DNA of 64,000 nucleotides, taken from assembly GCA_019918135.1 (NCBI GenBank), contig WBZZ01004083.1, forward strand, positions 165,001 through 229,000, read 5' to 3'. Position 1 is the stretch's first letter. Each line of letters opens with the position of its first letter. Both the position numbers and the translations under genes were made by a program. Positions 41,719-52,399 of this stretch are shown here, piece by piece. This DNA is from Paulinella micropora (Eukaryota > Cercozoa > Imbricatea > Euglyphida > Paulinellidae). The notes beneath the pieces were generated by a model that was not told the DNA's origin, ran no database searches, and worked only from the letters and a program-made list of their open reading frames with translations.

Positions 41719-44700
41719 ATGTCCAGTATGTTGCACACCGCCAGGAAGGCACCGATATCTGTAAGATATTTGGAAGGAAAAGGCGGTGTTGGTGTCTTCG
41801 CAGACACGGCGCTGCCTGCTGGCTTCGCTCTGGGAGAGTTGGGCCCTGGCGGAATTCCTTTGGGACCGGACACTGACGCTGTTTTCGCACAGCACTACAC
41901 CATGAAAGTTTACAATACTCTATGTGTTGGGATGCAGCCTATCGACTTCATAAGCAAAAACAGCAGGAATCCTATGCATTTACTCAACAGCGCTTGTGTT
42001 GCTTTCAACGGCCGGACCAGATCGTCTAATGCCAAGGTGTGCAAGCTGGATCAAGTAGTGAGACTGACACATGAAGTCGGCAAGAACCAGCAAATTTTTC
42101 TCACGTACCGAGAGAACCCAAACTTGTCAGTAACTACTAGCCCCAGCGATGGACATCCTGACTGGATGAAGGACGCTGCATCGTTCAAACTCGGGAAAAC
42201 TATTCCTGTGTGGGCACTTGACAGGGCGGAAGGGCGCCAGCTTTTTTTTATTGTGCCTCCAGATGAATATCCATTGCCTCCGAAGTCAATTTCACTGTCG
42301 TCGTCCGAGAAGGAAGCACTCATCCGAAGCTTGTCTGTCAGTATTCAGCCGCTGACAAAGTCAGTTTCGATGAGTGAGGAGAAAAAGCTCAAACTTTTGG
42401 AGAGTCTCAGCGATGAGCTTACAGTTCCTTGCGACTCTGGCAACAGCTTGAAGCGGCAGTCATCTGATACAACTGTTATTCTTGAGCGCGCATCTAGTTC
42501 AACGGTCAGAATAATTCTTGCGCCCGTGTCAATCTAAGGATTTTTTTGTTTGCTATTATTGTTGTCCAGATCACTCCATATGATCGGGGAGCATGGTCGA
42601 GCACCATCGCGTTCGGAGACGGGCAGTCTGCTATGTTTGCCTACAATGCAGTTGTGAAGGGAGAAAGGGTAGCTGCTACTTCTCTCTCTCTCTCTGTCTC
42701 TCTCTCTGACACATATGCATAAAAACCTTTAAAATTACAGGCTACTGATATGCACACGGTTTTGCCTGCCCCGGACTCAGATTCTTCCGCCCCGGACTCT
42801 GATTCCAGCTCAGTTCACACGGACGAGGGTCACGCGCATACGAGGCTGTTTGTCCCCACAGGAACTCCCGAGGTCACTAATTCCAAAGCTATACTCACAT
42901 ACATTTCTTTCTCGCTTTCAATTTCTGATTCTTACATCGCATGATCCATTACTACAGGGAATTGAAGGAATCATGGCTGAGTGGGAAGAAGATCCCAGCA
43001 ATACGGATGGTGGTTCTGAGCGGAGTTCGACTGGCGCACTGCCGCCTTTCCGCCCCGCCTACAACGTCGATGAAGTCAAGGAATCACACCTGCCTTTGTA
43101 CGTCAGCATGAAGCTGACTGTTCCGCGTGTTGTACGGCCGAGAGCGGACCCACTTCGACCATACCGCATGAAAAGCCGAAATCAGCGCGAGGCCCCATTG
43201 CAGCGGCCTGCTGCTTTTGCGAAATATTTGGGTATGACGTATGGCGAGCTCGAGCACATTGTTCAATCAGTGTGTTGTGCGAAATGGAAATGTTATTCTT
43301 TCATTGACACACGTGAGGTGATGGAGGCGAGAGCAAAGACATGCTCTATTTCCTTAGAAGAGCTCTATACCTGGGTTCACAGCCAATTGGAAGCTATGTC
43401 GACACCCTCCGGCTCTGTCCAGTACTTCTTTCAGACTGAGGAGGTTTGTAAAGAAATGTGGCAGCGAATATTTGCTATCGGGGACGCTGTGCTGGCAAGG
43501 GCACGCAGGCTTCTCGACAACAACGCCTCAGTCTACATCAAACTGAACAGTACCCAAGCTGAGGTTTCCGACATTGTCTCGATTCTGCTTTGTGAGCGCT
43601 TTTCCATCGACCCGGAAATCTGTACCGACGGCAAATGGAAGATTCAGGAAATGGCATCCGACGCGGGAGTTCATCGGTACGTTCGAGAACATTGGAAGGA
43701 GGCGTGTCAGCGGTTTGGTGGTTCTCAGCGAGTTAATCATCTACAGCCGCCTGACGATAATACCATCAACGAAGTATGGCGCACAGACTACAAACATGTC
43801 ACGCTCATGCGAGGTACAATCTATTTCCATTTCTCTGTGCTAATTTCATTCTTGTTTGCTCGTTTGCTTTCTTCGGCCGTCACATCTGTCTTTATTTGTT
43901 TTGTTATCACATTTAGCGGGTGATTTCTCTAAGGACGATATCTGCACCGAACTTGCGGCCGAGCACGCCAGGGGTTTCAAGAGTACAGCCGAGGCTCAAG
44001 ATTGGCGCCGGCGCAATCAGCTGCACCACAAGGTAAATTGTTTCTCTCCATCACGCAATACTCATATCAATCGTATGATTTAGATGCACAGAAAGGTCCG
44101 CCTGGAAGCATGGCAGAAAAAAAAAAGCGCTCCTCATGACCAGCATTCGTTGGTCATTTCGACTGACATGAAGCCCCCGGTGAAGATTCCGTCATGTCGC
44201 CGACGTTCCAAGGATTTCAAAGGCAAAATGGTATTCCGCCTTTGCATCGGGATGACAACGTGCCACACTACTGACACGCACTTTATTTTCGCCTATTTGG
44301 AGGGGGCAGTGGACAAGGGTGTTAACAGTAACATCACGATGCTTGCCGCTATGATTCACTGGGAGCTATGGCAGGCCAAGACAATGCCTGCCTGGAAACT
44401 GAACTTGTACTGGGACGGCGCCGGAGACAACGTGGCATGGCCGATGCTGGGATTCGGCTGTCATGTTGTGGCCAACGACGTGTACGGTGAGTTTCAGAGT
44501 AATCGTATGGTCAAGGGGCACGGCCACGATGGCGATGACCAGGACTTCAGAGTCATGCAAATAGGGTGGAACACGACCTTTCTTACCACCAATCTCGCTC
44601 AAGCGCTACTCAAACTCTTGCTGGCCTTCAAAACGAAGAGGGAGCGATACGTGATTATGCTCCTGACTTGTAACTACGACTGGCAAACCCTCTACAGTCC

Positions 44701-44888
44701 GTGTATGAACAAACACTTCAAGAACTACGCTAGACCCTTGGCCTGGCGCATCCGCAAAACGGAACCCGGCGCTCTGCCGACTGCGGAAGTCAAGACGTGG
44801 GGCGCCGCTCAGCCGGAGTGGCATGGGGTCAACGATGACCCGAAGGGGGATCCCATCAAGCTTTTTGTTAATCGCCCCGGTCAGACCG

Positions 44889-44933
<45 letters not shown>

Positions 44934-46109
44934 CTATCATTTTCATCGCGCAACTTGATTTTATACTTGTTTGAACTTTTTCTTGTCTTGCAGCGAGCAA
45001 TTTGCCTCCAAAGCTGCCCGTTGGTGCTTTTGTCAACCCTCGCTTGAAGAAGGACATTCGCACTCTGGCCAAGTACCAATCTGCACAGGAGAGAGAGTGG
45101 GTTGAGGAAATGCTACAGGCCAAAAACCTCACTCGAATTTACTTTGACGGTGCATATGGCGATGGCGGCCTTCCCGGCCGCCCAGCTCACATGGAGTGTG
45201 TCGACGCTACGGGGAAGGTATGGCGAGTTGAGCTGCGTGTTGTCGACGAACTACCGTCCAATTGGATGGAGTTGCCCCCACAACGAGCGGAAAAAATCCA
45301 AGCACTTCACCAGTTGACTCCGGAGGAGCTCCAGTCCTTGCCCCGTACATACTTTTGCAATGATCGGAACCCGCCGGCTCATCCGCCATGGCGAGGGGCC
45401 CGGGAGCTGACAGCCGACGAAAGGCTGGCACAAGATATTGCTTTCGGAAACACCACTGAGCCATGGAGGAAGGTGTCACTGCTTCTTCAGGAGTGCTCCG
45501 ACAAGGAGGCTTTTCAGGCTAAGCACATGGTTGTGAAGGAGCTTAAGCAGTGGCTGCGGCTACACGGTGTGGCAAGCCAAAACGCCGACCGCAAGCAATT
45601 CCTCAAGCCGAAGCTAGTCGATCTTGCATGGGAACATTTTCAAGTCTGTGCGTGCGGACTGGAGGAGCACGACGATGAGAAAGCGCCTCCCGCGGTCCAG
45701 CCAGAACCTGACCCTGAAGGTACTTGTTTTGTGTCGCTTCCCATAGTATGTAGGATATGATGTCGTAGGGGCAGCCCTTGCAAGCGGAATCGTCCGTGGA
45801 CGCGGAGGCAATCGCGCGAGGGGACGGCGACGAGGACGCCGTGCCGCAGGCAGTGGCAGAGGTCGCGCTCAAAAGCGAGCGCAAGGGGCACAAGCAAGTG
45901 AACAGCACGTTGCTGGCAGAGGTCGCGCCCACAAGCGGGCGCGACGACCAAGTGTTCAACACCCTGGTTCCTGGCCCTGGAAATGCCCAACTTGTGGGTT
46001 TTTGAACGAAGAAGGAGGCGATGTCTGCGAGCTCTGTAATTGGCCGGACCCTGTCTCCGGCATGGAGGGTACCACTGACTCCGATGACGACGATGAGCCG
46101 TTAGCATAG
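41719..46109 (+). CDS. Right transposon gene: SET-like + DUF7869-like transposase + RanBP2 zinc finger, 8 exons
   Basis: Exons 41,719-42,525; 42,570-42,668; 42,741-42,872; 42,958-43,813; 43,917-44,032; 44,084-44,879; 44,994-45,719; 45,769-46,109. All seven introns are GT-AG, 44-114 bp, and every junction keeps phase, giving about 1,290 residues. Residues about 10-140 are SET-like (GGVGVFADTALPAGFALGEL, HLLNSACV, IFLTYRENP), a lysine-methyltransferase fold, although here NSAC replaces NHSC. Exon 6 has STD near 698, YWDGAGDN near 781-786 and KGHGHDGDDQDF near 816, matching the D, DN and GHTHxDxD pattern I know from DUF7869, probably an RNase-H-like transposase. Exon 7 has a SAP-like ELKQWLRLHG. 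The end carries WKCPTC...N...CELC (about 1248-1267), a complete RanBP2 zinc finger. If intron 1 is not removed, translation ends at 42,535 as a SET-only protein. Confidence 0.75.
44888..44930 (+). repeat. Poly-T tract in intron 6
   Basis: About 40 consecutive T just after the donor at 44,880; the acceptor CTTGCAG ends at 44,993. Confidence 0.9.
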
Positions 46110-46395
46110 CAGGTCAAACGCTTTTGCAACCAGGTATTGAACTTGTTTTGCTTTCCTTGTCTTATACATATCATTATGTGCTTGTGCAGTAGACTCAACA
46201 GCGCGAGTGCCCCTATCTAGTGATTTGTACTTGATCTGACTACCAAAAAAAAACAGCCGCTTATGCCGTTTTGTGCCTTCACTTTTTTGTCGGTGCCCAA
46301 GTCAAGGCACAAAGTCATTCAATATGACTGTCAATGATGAAATTTTAGCTAGTATTTCTAATTTAGTAGTTATATATCAATTGCCTGCCATATTG
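46110..46395. other. 3' flank with a partial inner copy of the terminal repeat
   Basis: 46,254-46,315 (CCGCTTATGCCGTTTTGTGC to AAGTCAAGGCACAAAGTCAT) repeats, in degenerate form, the inner part of the right terminal repeat. TACTTGATCTGACTA at 46,228 also occurs at 35,347 in the same orientation. Confidence 0.6.
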
Positions 46396-47027
46396 CGCCG
46401 CTTATGCCGCTTTGTGCCTTCACTTTTTTGTCGGTGCCTTGACTTGGGTTAGCGTTCGCTGTGTGACAGCACGCACGCCCAAGTCAAGTCACAAAGTCAT
46501 TCTATATGGCTGACAATAAGTGAAATGTCAGGAAATAATGATAATTTAGTAATTATATCGATTGTTTGCCCTTTTACGCTGATTTTGTAGCAGAGGACGC
46601 ACAACTATGCTCTGACTTGGGTGTAGTTGTGTAGTACACTGCTGAGTCAGTGCAAGTCTGCGCCCGTGGCTCCAAGTCCGTAAACATTCTTAGAATGAGA
46701 TCAGACTGCAATAGTAAATAGTTGCAAACATTAAAAACATGTTTTCCTGCATCGCCCTTGAATTTGCTATCAAAACCCGCTGATTTGACATGTACGAAAA
46801 CTCGAAAAATACGTATGTCAGACAGGTCCGGACCGCCCTCCGGAGTACTGTTGAAGTGAAGTCAAAGTCAGTCTAAATGAATAAAAACATGTTTTAATAT
46901 CGTTTTAATAAGTTTTCCTAGCATCGGCATCGTTTCTACACGTATCCTGAGAGTTTTGAAAAAACCAGCCAAAACCTTAGAAAATTTGGGAAAAAATGGG
47001 ATCCCAAAGTTACGCGATTCCTTTGTT
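46396..47027 (-). repeat. Right terminal inverted repeat
   Basis: 632 bp, reverse complement of 34,636-35,272. It ends CGCGATTCCTTTGTT and is followed by AGAGAAC. Confidence 0.9.
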
Positions 47028-48384
47028 AGAGAACGGGGGGGGGGGGGGGGGGGGGGGGATGGGGGGAAGCACGGATTGTAATAGCCCCCCTGTCTGAGAA
47101 TCGGAAGCGGGAGACGAAAGGGGAGGAAGGGGCGCGCCAAGAATGTACAAAACAAAATGTAATAAAAAAAGTCTCGACAAGGGAGAAGGGAAGAGGGGGG
47201 GACTAGTGGAAGCGTTGCATGTATGTATTTTTTTTTAGCTTTTGCGCCCTTCCCCTCCCCTTCCCTTCCCCCTTCCCCTACTCCTTGAGCCCTCCTGAGC
47301 TCAAAGGAGGGGGGAGGGTGGCGGATTGGATCTTTGGATACAGAGAAAGGGGGGGGCGCCCCGGTATGAGCTCAGTGGCATCTTGCTAGTTTTGTTTTAC
47401 TTCTGCCTCTTGCTCTTTGAGCCCCCGGGCTCAGAGGGGAGTAGAGGGGAGGGGAGGCACAAGACGAATTTAAAGGAGAGAGGGGGGGCGCCATGGAGAA
47501 GGGCACCCCCCCTTCCCCTTCTTCCGCTCCCCGTCTGTTTCTTTGGTTGTCGGGCAAAACATTTTTTTTCCTCTTTTCATATTTTTCATATTTTTCCTAC
47601 CGTGCGCAAGGTGGCCGAGCCATGGCACGGACAGGACGCCGTCGGGGGTCGTGAGGCACTTGTCCACCTGGTACATTGACCACCACGCCATCAATCCGCC
47701 GCAGCCAGGGGGGCTCAAAGAGCAGGAGGGCAGAACTGAAGAAAAACTAAGAAGATGGCACCGAGCCCATGACGGAGCGCCCCCTCCCCCATTTTGTCGG
47801 CCCGAATTTTGCAGGGTAGCGGTGCCCCCCCCCCCCCCCCTTTGGCGCCCCCCTCCCCCACACCCTCCTATATCCAAAGATCCTTTCTGCCTCCCTCCCC
47901 TCTCCCCTCCCTGAGCCCAGGGGGCTCAAGGAACAGGGGGGCGCAGACGCTAAGAAAAAATACATGAAACGCCTCCACTAAGCCCCCCCCTTGCCCCCCT
48001 TCCCTCTCCCTCTCTTAGTTCTCAGTGCCAAGATTAAAACTCTGTCAAGGATTTCTTTATTACTTTTACAATCTTAGCGCGCCCCCGCGCTTGCCCCTTC
48101 CCACTCTCACTCCCAATTCTCAGACGGGGGGGCTAAAGAAAATTCGTGCTCTTCACTCCCTTGCCTCTTCCCTCGCCTTCTTAGTTCTCAGTGCCAAATG
48201 TAAGATCGTCGAGCTTTAATAAAAAACTCTTTTTTCACTTTCTTGGCGCCTTAGTATCAAGTTTAATACTTTGTTGAGTTTTAGTTAAAAAACTTTTTTT
48301 TTGAACTTTCCTGGCGCAGTGGAGGCTTGCCGTCTGCTACGAATCGGACACCGGCTCGAACATCGGCTCAGAGCAGGGCTTGTC

Positions 48385-48449
<65 letters not shown>

Positions 48450-50365
48450 TAGTTCTCAATGCCAAGTGTAAGACAGTCGAGCTTGAATTCAGCGTATTCT
48501 TTTTCGAACTTTCTTGGCGCGCCCTCCCTCCCCCTTCCCCTTCCCACTCCCGCTCCGATTCTCAGAAGAAAAGCTAAGACAAATTGTGCATCCTCCTCCC
48601 CTACCTCCTCCCTCTCCTAGTTCTCAGTGCCAAGTGTACGACTTCCCCTCGCCTCTACTTCTCCCCCCCCCCCCCCCCCTGAGCCCGGGGGGCTCAAACA
48701 GCAGGAGGCAGAACTGAACAAAGACTAGGATGCCACTGAGCCCATGCCGGGGCGTCCCGCCCTCCTCAATTTCTCGGGCCCAAATTTGTAGAGGGGGGGG
48801 GGGGGCGCCCCCTCCTCGTATCCAAGAGTCCTTTCCGCCACTCCCCCCACCCTCTTTTCCCTTCCTCCTTGTCGAGACTTTGTATGTACATTTTGTTTTG
48901 TACTTTCTTGCCTTCTCCCTGCCCCTTTCTGTCCCCCCGTCTGTTTCTTTGGTTGTCGGCCAAAAAAGAATTCTTTTTCTCTTTTCATATTTTTCATATT
49001 TTTCTGACCTTGCGCACAGTGGCCGAGCCATGGCACTGACAGGGCGCCGTCAAGGGTCGTGTGGCCCTTGTCCACCTGGCACAGCGACCACCGCCCATCC
49101 ATCCGCCGCAGGGTCGTGCTGTAGCACGGTGCGGAAGATCTGCGGAAATAGGAAAAATATAAAAAGTGGAATTTTTCGTGGAATGGTTTGCACGCGCAAA
49201 CAAGAGAAGAGGGGAACAGAGGGACGGAGGGGAGAGCACCTCCCTCCCCCTTCTTCCCCCCTTTCTCTCCCTCCGTCCCCTCCTCCTTTCTTTCCTTTCC
49301 CCTCCCCCCCCCCGTCTGTTTCTTTGGTTGTCTGGCAAATTTTTTTTCTCCCCTTTTCATATTTTTCATATTTTTCTTACCTTGCACACGGTGGCCGAGC
49401 CATGGCACGGACAGGACGCCGTCGGGGTAGGGGGGGGGGGGGGGGTCAAAGACAGAATGTGCTTGCACCTCCCCTTCCCTCTCCCTCTCCTAGTTCTCAG
49501 TGCCAAAGATTAAACTTTGTCGAAACTTTGTGGAGAATTTTTTTAATTTTTACATTCTTAGCGCGCCCCTGCCCTCTCCCTCCTAGTTCTCTTGTCAAGC
49601 TTTAATAAAAAGAATTTTACAATTCCTGGCGCGCGCCCCCCTCTCCCTTAAAATTATCTTGTGCTTCTCCTCCCTTCTACCCCCCTGAGCCCGAGGGGCT
49701 CAAAGAGCAGGGATAGAACTGAAAAAAAAACCAATAAGATGCCACTGAGTCCATGCCGGGCGCCCCCCCCTTCCCTGCCCCTTATCGAGACTCCGGCTGA
49801 ACGAGTACATTTCTTTTGGGTACTTTCTTGATGGAGCAAAATATGGCGGCTTGGCGGTTTGTGCATGTGATACGGCTGAAGAAGGCAGCGTTTTCAGGCT
49901 TTTCTGGCAATACTGCCATTTTCGGCCATATCATTCCAGGCGCACACATACGCAAATTTGGCGACAAATCTTGTGCAAAAAAAAGAAGAGAGAAAGAGAA
50001 AGAGAAAAGTCCTGTTTGAAAAAAAAGGGGAGGGGAGAGGGGGGAGAGGCAAGAGGGAGGGGAGAGGGAGAGGAAAGGGAGAGGGGCGCGCCAAGAATTT
50101 GTAACTTTTTTTATTAAAGCTCGACAAGGTCTTACACTGGACACTGAGAACTAGGAGGAGAGGGAAGGGGGGCGCCAAAAAAGTGCGAACGTTTTCTTAA
50201 TTAAAGCTCGACGGGGGCAAGGAAGTGCGATTTTCCCTTGATAGAGCTCGACAAAATCTTACACTTGGCACTGAGAAATAGGAGAGGGAGAGAAAAGAAG
50301 CATGGGGGGAGTAGGGCGCCAAGAACTGCAAAAAAAGTTTTTTTTTAATGAAAACTCGAAAAAGT
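47028..50365. repeat. Repeat-only region
   Basis: Holds a G run (47,035-47,058); reverse and forward copies of the AAGTGTAAG/CTTTGTC motif (47,160, 48,025, 48,195, 48,250, 48,465, 48,630, 49,500, 49,590, 50,115, 50,250, 50,345); GATGCCACTGAGCCCATGCC repeats (47,370, 47,755, 48,728, 49,738); fold-back arms and links (47,560-47,705, 48,965-49,200, 49,355-49,430); and a CT repeat (48,385-48,450). No open frame here looks like a gene. Confidence 0.75.
49867..49934. repeat. Short hairpin element (GTGATATGG family), copy 2
   Basis: 68 bp from GTGATACGGCTGAA to TTTTCGGCCATATCAT, with an inner GGCAGCGTTTTC...GGCAATACTGCC that is also partly inverted. Compare 7,915-7,983 and 55,122-55,211. Confidence 0.65.
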
Positions 50366-50369
50366 CTTA

Positions 50370-51800
50370 TCCCATCCCAAAGTAGAAATTCCTCCGCGTG
50401 ATTTCACTTGTCCTTCCCCTCCCCCTTCTCCCTCCCCTCCCTCATCTCTACTTCTTCCCCCCCCCCCCCCGTCCGATGCGAAGGGAAGGACAAAGGGGGA
50501 GAGGAATGACAAGGGGGAGAGTAAGGACAAGGGAAATCACGCGGAGGAATTTCTACTTTGGGATTTTGGGATTTTGGGAAAAACAGTGCCCTGAGCGCTG
50601 TCTGGGTGCGACAGGGGGGGAGCTACGCTGTGGGGTCTGGCACGCGGGGTTACCCCAGACCCCCTACCGACCCCTCCAAACAGCGCTCAGGTGCAGTCTC
50701 GTCCCAAAATCCCAAAATCCCAAAGTAGAAATTCCTCCGCGTGATTTCTCTTGTCCTTCCCCTCCCCCTTGTCCTTCCCCTCCCCCTTGTCCTTCCCCTC
50801 CCCCTTGTCCTTCCCCTCCCCCTTGTCCTTCCCCTCCCCCTCTCCCTCCCCTCCTTCATCTCTACCCCCCCCCCCCCCCCCGCCCGATGCAAAGGGAAGG
50901 ACAAGGGGGATGAGGAAGGACAAGGGAAATCACGCGGAAGAATTTCTACTTTGGGATTTTGGGATTTTGGGAAAAACTGCCCTGAGCGCTGTCTGGGTGC
51001 GACAGGGGGGAAGCTACGCTGTGTGGGTCTGGCACGTGGGGTTACCCAAGACCCCCTACCGACCCCTCCAAACAGCGCTCAGGTGCAGTCTCGTCCCAAA
51101 ATCCCAAAATCCCAAAATCCCAAAGTAGAAATTCCTCCGCGTGATTTCCCTTGTCCTTCCCCTCCCCCTTCTCCCTCCCCTCCCTCACCTTTACCCCCCC
51201 CCCCCCCGCCCGATGCGAGAGGAAGGACAAGGGGGAGAGGAAGGACAAGGGGGAGGGGAATGACAAGGGAAATCACGCGGAGGAATTTCTACTTTGGGAT
51301 TTTGGGATTTTGGGAAAAACAGTGCCCCGAGCGCTGTCTGGGTGCGACAGGGGGGAGGCTACGCTGGGGGTCTGGCACGCGGGGTTACCCAAGACCCCCT
51401 ACCGACCCCTCCAAACAGCGCTCAGGTGCAGTCTCGTCCCAAAATCCCAAAATCCCAAAGTAGAAATTCCTCCACGTGATTTCACTTGTCCTTCCCTCCC
51501 CCTTCTCCCTCCCCTCCCTCATCTCTACCACCCACCCCCCCCCCCCCCGCCCGATGCGAAAGGAAGGACAAGGGGGAGAGGAAGGACAAGGGGGAGGAAG
51601 GACAAGGGAAATCACGCGGAGGAATTTCTACTTTAGGATTTTGGGATTTTGGGATTTTGGGATGAGACTGCACCTGAGCGCTGTTTGGAGGGGTCGGTAG
51701 GGGGTCTTGGGGTAATCCCGCGTGCCAGACCCCACAGCGTAGCTCCCCCCTCCCCCTGTCGCACCCAGACAGCGCTCAGGGCACTGTTTTTCCCAAAATC
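50370..51800. repeat. Tandem array of palindromic fold-back units
   Basis: Four units of about 300 bp. Each has left arm CCCAAAGTAGAAATTCCTCC plus CGTGATTTCCCTTGTCC, a C-run core and GATGCGAAGGGAAGGACAAG. The exact reverse arm then ends in two or three GGGATTTT repeats. Units are joined by GAGCGCTGTCTGGGTGCGAC and a GGCACGCGGGGTTACCC spacer. The CCTTCCCCTCCCCCTTGT minisatellite inside one unit is repeated five times (about 50,752-50,835). Same family as 1-535. Confidence 0.9.
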
Positions 51801-52399
51801 CCAAAGAAAACCTAGTCTACAACGTGCCCACATTTTTTTAAATAACGTGCCCCCCCCCCCTCCAGCAGTACCAGCACGACATTTACAAACAAAATTCATC
51901 TGTATGTTGGTAAGTACGGAGATCTTAGTAAGATGCAAGGAGGCAAATAAATTTCAGGAAAGAATCGGATGCGAGAAAAAATTTAGTGACAGAAAGTGAC
52001 TTCACGTGACTCCGAGAATCGGAAGGGTAGGTCACGCGCTGCTGCTGTGCCACGACTTAAAAAAAAGAAGCAACCATTACGATCCAATTAGGCGTCTTGA
52101 AATTTTTGTCGCAGCCACAAAAATCTGATTATTAAAACAGAGAAAAGCTGAAAAAAAGCAAAAAGGTCTTGTCTTTGGGACGAGCAAAAAAGAAGACAAA
52201 AGTGTTTTTCTTGATTTTTTTTATTGAAGGGCGCGCCAAGAAAGTGCGAAAAAAGAATACGCTTTGAATTAAAGCCCGACAAAGTCTTACACTTGATACC
52301 GAGAACTAGAAGAGGGATAAGGAGGGGGACGTCCCTGCATGGGCTCAGTGGCATCTTTTTAGTTTTGTTTTACTTTTGCCCCCCCCCCCCCTGCTCTTT
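51801..52399. other. Intergenic, no gene seen
   Basis: 51,820-52,220 is a sequence not found elsewhere in the window, AT-rich, without a convincing frame. 52,230-52,330 is a reverse copy of the common 3' motif (TTAAAGCCCGACAAAGTCTT), followed by GGCTCAGTGGCATCTTTTTA. Confidence 0.5.

Larger units (their letters stand above)
34636..47027. mobile_element. 12.4-kb DNA transposon with long inverted ends and two divergent genes
   Basis: The ends read AACAAAGGAATCGCGTAACT inward on both strands. Inverted terminal repeats span 34,636-35,272 and 46,396-47,027 and are close to identical. AGAG stands on both outer sides (34,632-34,635 and 47,028-47,031), a candidate 4-bp target duplication, and the insertion interrupts a fold-back repeat. 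Inside are a reverse-strand spliced gene (35,451-39,672), a 175-bp tandem array (40,190-40,930) and a forward spliced gene (41,719-46,109) encoding SET-like, DUF7869-like and RanBP2 zinc-finger parts. I see no capsid, polymerase or reverse-transcriptase genes, so this is not a Polinton or retroelement. The high identity of the ends suggests recent movement. Confidence 0.85.

Noticed and set aside
34636-47027. Polinton or other virus-like element
   Set aside because: Long inverted ends and size fit loosely, but there is no DNA polymerase B, integrase of that family, packaging ATPase or capsid gene, and the candidate target duplication is 4 bp rather than 6 bp.
50370-51800. Telomere or internal telomeric array
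   Set aside because: GGGATTTT occurs only two to four times per arm and in both orientations inside palindromes, not as a one-way long array.
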